A stretch of DNA of 62,477 bases, from the IMG/VR virus record IMGVR_UViG_3300025286_000008, positions 1 through 62,477 of that record; one strand, 5' to 3'. The DNA is from a virus. The notes beneath the pieces were generated by a model that did no database searches, was not told the origin of the DNA, and saw nothing but the letters and a program-made list of their open reading frames with translations. A program made the position numbers and the translations under genes. Shown here in pieces: positions 60,753 through 62,477 of the stretch. Position 1 is the stretch's first letter. Every line of letters starts with the position of its first letter.

Positions 60753-61326
60753 AGTCTGCTAATATTTCTATAATTTTGGCGAGGATGTTCTCGCGTTTTT
60801 GTTTCGGTAACTTTAACTTGTTAGAGAAGCGTATCCAGTCCTCTCTCATAGTAATGGGAATGTTATTATCAATTAAATTAAATAACTCTTTGGAGAGGAC
60901 TTCATCTTCTATCGAGTGTTCCTTCTGGACTGCATCGCTGAGCATCTTTGTAGACATAAGGTTTCGCTTCGTCTCGTTACGACGCTCTGCTTTAGCGTAG
61001 AGTTCACAATCCAGCATATTGTCATATTTAGTACACTCGAAATTAACCCAAGCATTAAAAGGGCAGTGATCGCAGGGTTTATCAGGTCGAGCATAGTTGT
61101 TCCTTTTAAAGTTATATAGACGATTGCGTACATGCACCCAGAGGAAATTTTCTAGGGGGCGTATCCCATCGTAGTTTTCCAGACCTTGCCATGCGAAGAG
61201 TGCGGCCTCTTGCTTCATATCCTCCAGTTCGTGGTATCCAAATTTGAATGTGGATGCTAGCTTGTTGGAGATACGCGAGATTATCTGGAGAACTTCTTCT
61301 TCAGTATAACCTTTAGGAATCTTCAT
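60736..61326 (-). CDS. Sigma-70-like protein with Cys cluster
   Basis: A 196-residue protein. LEDMKQEAALFAWQGLENYD (about residues 36-55) followed by FLWVHVRNRLYNFKR is a sigma region 2 core, as in phage late sigma factors. Region 2 is then interrupted by a cysteine cluster (KPCDHCP, FECTKYDNMLDCELY), giving four cysteines that could bind zinc. A distinct region 4 is not obvious, although the C-terminus (LPKQKRENILAKIIEILADYG) may stand in. Placed at the head of the late block, it might drive late transcription. Confidence 0.68.
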   Translation of the reverse strand: MKIPKGYTEEEVLQIISRISNKLASTFKFGYHELEDMKQEAALFAWQGLENYDGIRPLENFLWVHVRNRLYNFKRNNYARPDKPCDHCPFNAWVNFECTKYDNMLDCELYAKAERRNETKRNLMSTKMLSDAVQKEHSIEDEVLSKELFNLIDNNIPITMREDWIRFSNKLKLPKQKRENILAKIIEILADYGIEP

Positions 61327-61489
61327 CTGTGAGCTTGGCCTTATTGATAGTTTTCAGCAAGTCTGCAATAATATGATCCTTCTCTTCAACCTCTGCCTTG
61401 GCACGAGCTAGTTCGGCTGTAACTTCGGCATGAAGTTCGTCAGACTCTTTTACAATCAGGTTTGAGCCGGTAATCTTATGATTAGACAT
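61313..61489 (-). CDS. Small coiled-coil protein
   Basis: A 58-residue protein. I chose the ATG at 61489 (MSNHKITG), which has a strong GGAGGAC site four bases upstream; the longer frame has none. The rest is a charged helix (VTAELARAKAEVEEKDHIIADLLKTI is split here by its heptads). It overlaps the sigma-like gene by 14 bases and is the first gene of the late block. Function unknown; it may bind the sigma-like protein. Confidence 0.6.
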   Translation of the reverse strand: MSNHKITGSNLIVKESDELHAEVTAELARAKAEVEEKDHIIADLLKTINKAKLTDEDS

Positions 61490-61567
61490 TTTTGTCCTCC
61501 AAATGTTGTGTCTGCTACTATAATAGTATATACTTAGGAGCACAACTTTTTCTAGGAGAGTCAAAAA
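61490..61567. promoter_or_regulatory. Divergent control region
   Basis: A 78-base region between divergent genes. It contains ribosome-binding sites for both sides (GGAGGAC on the minus strand and AGGAGAG at 61553-61559 on the plus) and, in the middle, the symmetrical 13-base TACTATAATAGTA (61516-61528). This reads TATAAT on the plus strand (61519-61524) and TATTAT on the minus, so it could be a shared -10 box or an operator. No well-placed -35 box is seen on either side. Confidence 0.5.
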
Positions 61568-61831
61568 GTGAATATTAAATGGTCAGACGCAGAAAAGAAC
61601 TTTGTAAGAACCAACGCTCATACTATGAAGGATGGTGACATTGCTTCTCAATTGAGCGAATCTAGTGGGCGAACGATTACTCTACAAAGTGTCCGTAAGA
61701 TGCGACAAAAATTAGGCATCAAAAAGCTTGCTGGTCGCGGCATCTGTGGTGTAGTATCTCCATGTACGAGTACAGTTGATATCGGAGATTCTAACAGTGA
61801 CAGCTGCATCCATCAGTTGGCAAATACGTAA
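61568..61831 (+). CDS. Homeodomain-like DNA-binding protein
   Basis: An 87-residue protein starting with GTG; AGGAGAG is eight bases upstream. IKWSDAEKNFVRTNAHTMKDGDIASQLSE and TLQSVRKMRQKLGI form a three-helix Myb/SANT- or homeodomain-like fold (residues about 3-52) of the W-[ST]-x-x-E type. The tail is short and Cys/Ser-rich. It is the first plus-strand gene after the divergent control region, so it may regulate it. It overlaps the next gene by 35 bases. Confidence 0.65.
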   Translation: MNIKWSDAEKNFVRTNAHTMKDGDIASQLSESSGRTITLQSVRKMRQKLGIKKLAGRGICGVVSPCTSTVDIGDSNSDSCIHQLANT

Positions 61832-62006
61832 AATACAGCGTGGCTTACGAGTAGTCTACCACTTCAATAAGCTTTACGCCCACATTGAAGAAGAGGAAAT
61901 GGAGGGGTGGCGTTGTAGACAAATCTACAAAATCAAGGAACTGAAGGATGAGCTAGAACATCTTACAGGCTCTCGCATGCCTGAAGGCCCAATGTGGCCC
62001 CTCTAG
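61797..62006 (+). CDS. Small helical protein
   Basis: A 69-residue protein. I chose the GTG at 61797, which has GGAG nine bases upstream. The sequence is basic, then helical and acidic (HIEEEEMEGWRCRQIYKIKELKDELEHL). Function unknown. It is coupled to the previous gene by overlap. Confidence 0.45.
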   Translation: MTAASISWQIRKIQRGLRVVYHFNKLYAHIEEEEMEGWRCRQIYKIKELKDELEHLTGSRMPEGPMWPL

Positions 62007-62060
62007 CGAGCATAAAATCTTGGGCGGGGAAGAGGATAAAGTAGAAGGAAGGCTAATACT

Positions 62061-62477
62061 ATGAGTCGTACCTATTCTCGTCGGAACTCATTAGACGAAG
62101 CTCAAGTTCGGATTTTAATCTCGGAGTATTCTACGACGAGTAATAAGGCACTCTGCCACAAGTTCCGAATTTCAAAGACTCAGCTTACCCGAATTGTCAG
62201 GCAGTATGGCCTGAAATCTAAGAATATCGTGCCGATTCTTGGCACTAAGAGGGAAATTGAAGAGTTTGATGGAGTTTGTGGAGTTTATGCAGTGGTAATT
62301 GTTAATGAGGGACGCTGCCTCCTTGGCGGGGCCAAGGATATAGGTGTTGCCTTGCGGAAAGGTGGTTGGCTGGAACCGGAAGTATGGTATTCACTCGTAG
62401 AGAGAGTGGATGATGAGAAGGAATTAAAAGAAAGAGTAAACGATTACCTACTGCGGTTTGATTCAAGTGTCATGTCT
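62061..62477 (+). CDS. HTH protein with GIY-YIG-like domain (partial)
   Basis: An open frame of 139 codons reading to the end of the window, with AAGGAAGG eight bases before the ATG. The N-terminus has a helix-turn-helix (NKALCHKFRISKTQLTRIVR). Residues about 73-100 (CGVYAVVIVNEGRCLLGGAKDIGVALR) follow the GIY-YIG pattern, with G-V-Y in the first motif, L-L-G in place of Y-I-G, and the conserved Arg. It may be a degenerate or inactive homing-type nuclease or a DNA-binding relative. The C-terminus is missing. Confidence 0.55.
   Translation, partial: MSRTYSRRNSLDEAQVRILISEYSTTSNKALCHKFRISKTQLTRIVRQYGLKSKNIVPILGTKREIEEFDGVCGVYAVVIVNEGRCLLGGAKDIGVALRKGGWLEPEVWYSLVERVDDEKELKERVNDYLLRFDSSVMS

Noticed and set aside
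1-62477. tRNA genes, terminal direct repeats or attachment sites.
   Set aside because: No cloverleaf-like sequence was seen in the short intergenic gaps, the window ends do not match each other, and no integrase or repressor gene is present.

Overview
This window is part of the genome of a tailed double-stranded DNA bacteriophage. It carries a complete set of virion genes: large terminase, portal, protease/scaffold, HK97-like major capsid protein, tail tube, tail assembly genes, a tape measure of about 2,340 residues, tail tip proteins and several fibre-like proteins. It also has its own replicative DNA polymerase and two sigma-like proteins. There are no ribosomal, tRNA or ordinary bacterial housekeeping genes. 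Genes are packed tightly, many with ATGA or TAATG overlaps, and no stretch over about 100 bases lacks a gene. Two exported proteins with signal peptides and a GDP-mannose dehydratase would fit a host with a cell envelope rich in complex glycans, but the host cannot be identified from this sequence.

Layout. Positions 25-16364 (plus strand) hold nucleotide metabolism, replication and recombination: a dNMP kinase, a Cas4/RecB-like nuclease, a family C DNA polymerase split into two genes with its proofreading exonuclease between the halves, and a sigma factor. A run of about nine genes related to glycosyltransferases and sugar nucleotides follows. The block ends with a homing-endonuclease-like gene, a candidate single-strand annealing protein and a zinc-ribbon protein. 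At 16361-16364 it meets, stop to stop, a long minus-strand late block. That block runs from 61489 down to 16361. It starts with a coiled-coil protein, a sigma-like protein, a helix-turn-helix/coiled-coil protein (possible small terminase), a GT90 glycosyltransferase, GDP-mannose 4,6-dehydratase, an HNH nuclease, an exported trypsin-like protease and an ERCC4 nuclease. Terminase, portal, protease-scaffold, decoration protein and capsid follow, then fibre-like proteins, connectors, tail tube, tail assembly genes, tape measure and tail tip. At 61490-61567 there is a short divergent control region, after which small plus-strand DNA-binding proteins begin and run off the window end.

How it works together (inference). 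One divergent region would fire early genes rightward and the late block leftward. If the genome is circular or circularly permuted, the rightward genes may continue into position 1. Rho-independent terminators after the capsid gene, the tail tube gene, one fibre gene and just before the tape measure would set gene dosage inside the late block.

Most notable observations. (1) The polymerase is split just after its third catalytic aspartate, with an exonuclease gene and two small unknown genes between the halves. (2) A 14-residue repeat family of the form N-x-P-[IV]-E-x-L-x-x-L-[AS] is present in about 33 copies in one virion protein and about 9 in another, both ending in tryptophan-rich motifs. 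(3) There is a large glycan-gene load, including a GT90 enzyme. (4) A scaffold gene appears nested inside the prohead protease gene. (5) An exported serine protease with a complete catalytic triad lies next to the terminase.
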